Source of the DNA: Planctomycetota bacterium
Lineage (GTDB): Bacteria; Planctomycetota; Phycisphaerae; UBA1845
Reading direction: 5' to 3'
Assembly (NCBI GenBank): GCA_016200265.1
Contig: JACQFE010000038.1
Coordinates: 77,539-141,538, forward strand
Length of the DNA stretch: 64,000 bases
Shown here: positions 62,487 to 64,000 of the stretch, one piece after another
Layout of the letters: each line of letters opens with the position of its first letter
Position numbering within the stretch: the first letter of the stretch is position 1
Program-made: the position numbers and the translations under genes
Notes under the pieces: generated by a model
The model's input: only the letters and a program-made list of their open reading frames with translations
Databases searched by the model: none
Told to the model about the DNA's origin: nothing

Positions 62487-64000
62487 ATGAGAATGATTAC
62501 GGTAAAGCGACCGAGCCACAAATCAATCAAGGGAGCATTGGCCGGCGCTTATGTACTTCTCTTCGTGGCTCAAGTCCATGCAGCCGACAGGTTCTGGATC
62601 GCAGACCGCGCGGGCAATGCAAACGGTGTGTTCAACACCACCACTCATTGGCAGAATGGCCTCATGCCCGGAAGCAACGACATCGCCCACTTTGGTGTAA
62701 CCAGCAGCAATTTCGGCGTTTTCAGCTACACGGTGTCCTTCACCGCCGACGCGACCAACCTCGGCCTGGTCATCGAGGATGACGGGGTCACCTTCGATCT
62801 CAGCGGGCACCTCTACTCCACTGGACTGGTTCAAGGAATCGACATCGCCACAGTGGGCGGACGCTCCGGCCGGCTCACCGTCATCAACGGTGTGATGAAC
62901 CCGGAATTCACATCGCTAGTCCGTGTCGGTGCGGCGACCAACGCTTCGGGCGCGCTGGTAGTCGGCGCGGGCGGGCAGTTTTTCGGCTCGGCCAACATCC
63001 TTGTGGGTGCGCTCGGACCCGGCACACTGAACGTAATGGCTGGCGGAGATCTCCTCGCCAACGAAATGCTGATCGGACAAGGGGCCGCCGGGAGCGTGAA
63101 CATCGGAACCGCCACGGTTACCGGTGCCGGCTCGGCCTTGGTGACCTCCGATCTGAAGGCCGGAAGCACCTCCGATGGTACGCTCAACATTCAGGCCGGT
63201 GGTCAGGTTGAGAGCACCAACGGCTCGATTGGCTTCAACAGCGGTGTCACCGGAATGGTCAACGTGGACGGCACGGGCGGTCTCTCGAAATGGAACGATT
63301 CAGGCCCGCTCACCGTCGGGGAGAGTGGGTCCGGCAACCTGAGTATCACAGCCGGCGGACAGATGTTGAGCGACTCCGGACTGGTCGGAAATCTCACCGG
63401 CAGCACCGGAACAGCGACGGTGGACGGTACGGACTCAAGGTGGACACTTTCAGGTGGCTTGACAGTCGGCCAGGATGGTTCGGGAACATTGAACGTCACT
63501 GACGGTGGAGCAGTTGTTTGCGATTTCAGCAGCATTGGAACCGGCAAGGGTGGTGACGGCACAGGAACTGTCAAAGTTTCTGGTGCAGGATCGCAATGGA
63601 TCAACGCACGCGATCTGGAAATCGGGGTTCTTTCGCGAGGGGCCCTGAACATCAGCGACGGAGGTCTGGTGCAGGTCAATTCAGGCACTCTGTTGGTCGG
63701 CCTCGAAGGTTTCACCGACCAGGGGCAGAACATTGTCAATATTATGGGCGGCCAATTGGAGACGGTTAGCGCCAACGTGGGTTTCTTCTCCGAAGGCGCG
63801 GTTACCATCGCGGGGACAGGCGCGGTGTGGGACAATTCGGGCGATTTGGACATCGGCCATAACTCGATCGGCTCGCTCAGCATCTCAGCCAACGCCATCG
63901 TGAATTCCGCAAATGGCACCATTGCGAGTGGACAAGCGAGTGAAGGTCATGTGACTCTTGATGGCAAAGATGGAATTTGCTCGTGGATCAATTCGGGTGA
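62487..64000 (+). CDS. Exported T5SS/PEP-CTERM-type repeat protein, 5' part
   Basis: ATG 62487 has AAGGAGGG six bases upstream. A signal peptide (residues 1-32, ending QVHAAD) is followed by a beta-helix-forming repeat region that stays open to the right edge, 504 codons in all. The repeats follow the pattern of the T5SS/PEP-CTERM-associated repeat: LTVGESGSGNLSITAGGQ, GTATVDGTDSRWTLSG, LTVGQDGSGTLNVTDGGA, GTVKVSGAGSQWIN. Proteins of this kind form long right-handed beta-helices at the cell surface. The C-terminal sorting signal or autotransporter barrel lies outside the window, so the export route is unknown. Confidence 0.85.
   Translation, partial: MRMITVKRPSHKSIKGALAGAYVLLFVAQVHAADRFWIADRAGNANGVFNTTTHWQNGLMPGSNDIAHFGVTSSNFGVFSYTVSFTADATNLGLVIEDDGVTFDLSGHLYSTGLVQGIDIATVGGRSGRLTVINGVMNPEFTSLVRVGAATNASGALVVGAGGQFFGSANILVGALGPGTLNVMAGGDLLANEMLIGQGAAGSVNIGTATVTGAGSALVTSDLKAGSTSDGTLNIQAGGQVESTNGSIGFNSGVTGMVNVDGTGGLSKWNDSGPLTVGESGSGNLSITAGGQMLSDSGLVGNLTGSTGTATVDGTDSRWTLSGGLTVGQDGSGTLNVTDGGAVVCDFSSIGTGKGGDGTGTVKVSGAGSQWINARDLEIGVLSRGALNISDGGLVQVNSGTLLVGLEGFTDQGQNIVNIMGGQLETVSANVGFFSEGAVTIAGTGAVWDNSGDLDIGHNSIGSLSISANAIVNSANGTIASGQASEGHVTLDGKDGICSWINSG

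Noticed and set aside
63203-63922. A 239-codon minus-strand open frame rich in Pro and Ser
   Set aside because: It mirrors the Gly/Thr-rich repeats of the exported protein on the + strand, which has signal peptide, ribosome site and repeat pattern.
1-64000. tRNA, rRNA or riboswitch genes
   Set aside because: No cloverleaf with CCA-type end, no rRNA-like sequence and no known riboswitch core was recognised on reading; a dedicated covariance search was not possible.

Overview
The window looks like chromosomal DNA of a planctomycete, most likely of the Phycisphaerae side of the phylum. This is an inference from gene content: an ECF sigma factor of the planctomycete type coupled to a Ser/Thr kinase with TPR repeats, secreted proteins ending in dockerin-like EF-hand repeats, PEP-CTERM and IPTL-CTERM-like sorting tails, T5SS/PEP-CTERM-type repeats, an S46 dipeptidyl peptidase, HD-GYP regulators and frequent GTG/TTG starts. 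No rRNA, tRNA or CRISPR array was seen.

Layout. 1-338 is the 5' part of a C45-type acyltransferase/peptidase gene. 476-1708 is a GT4 glycosyltransferase, 1876-3039 a secreted von Willebrand A protein, and 3247-3885 an AbrB-Doc toxin-antitoxin pair with a clear promoter. 3923-6091 is a gatA-gatC-DUF423 block (minus strand). 6260-11413 is a four-gene surface-polysaccharide cluster: GT-C mannosyltransferase-like protein, transglutaminase-like protein, O-antigen ligase and GT4. Then come a TatD/EboB-like hydrolase, a short UvrC without the C-terminal HhH domain, a repeat-rich non-coding stretch and a BNR/Asp-box secreted protein. Two parS-type palindromes lie at 16071-16118, in front of a DegT aminotransferase, glpD and ispH.

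20573-23584 encodes a very large Cys-rich repeat protein. It is followed by hslV-hslU, rpsU, a FabG-like reductase, a PEP-CTERM protein, a HEAT-repeat protein and the S46 peptidase. From 32.7 to 44.8 kb the minus strand is rich in signalling genes. It holds an alpha-hydroxy-acid oxidase-histidine kinase-NtrC regulator operon, and an operon of HD-GYP protein, degenerate HD protein and CpaE-like ATPase without Walker lysines. KDPG aldolase and a REC-GAF-HD-GYP regulator follow. Two further Cys-rich proteins are present: a lipoprotein, and a broken gene with an IPTL-CTERM-like tail.

45-64 kb holds a YggS protein, a CoA-binding protein, an OleA-like thiolase, and argR-argG-argH with an ARG-box-like promoter. 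After argH lies a small graveyard of a proB fragment, an ISL3-type transposase fragment and an integrase fragment. Next are a frameshifted LamG/dockerin protein, the sigma factor-kinase pair, a Calx-beta secreted protein with a strong terminator, about 0.9 kb without a recognisable gene, and the start of a T5SS/PEP-CTERM repeat protein running off the end.

The points I would look at first are the tandem parS sites, the kinase gene whose conserved N-terminus can only start at a CTG overlapping the sigma-factor stop, the HD-GYP/degenerate-HD/CpaE operon, the family of Cys-rich repeat proteins with three different export modes, and the dispersed hairpin family at gene ends.
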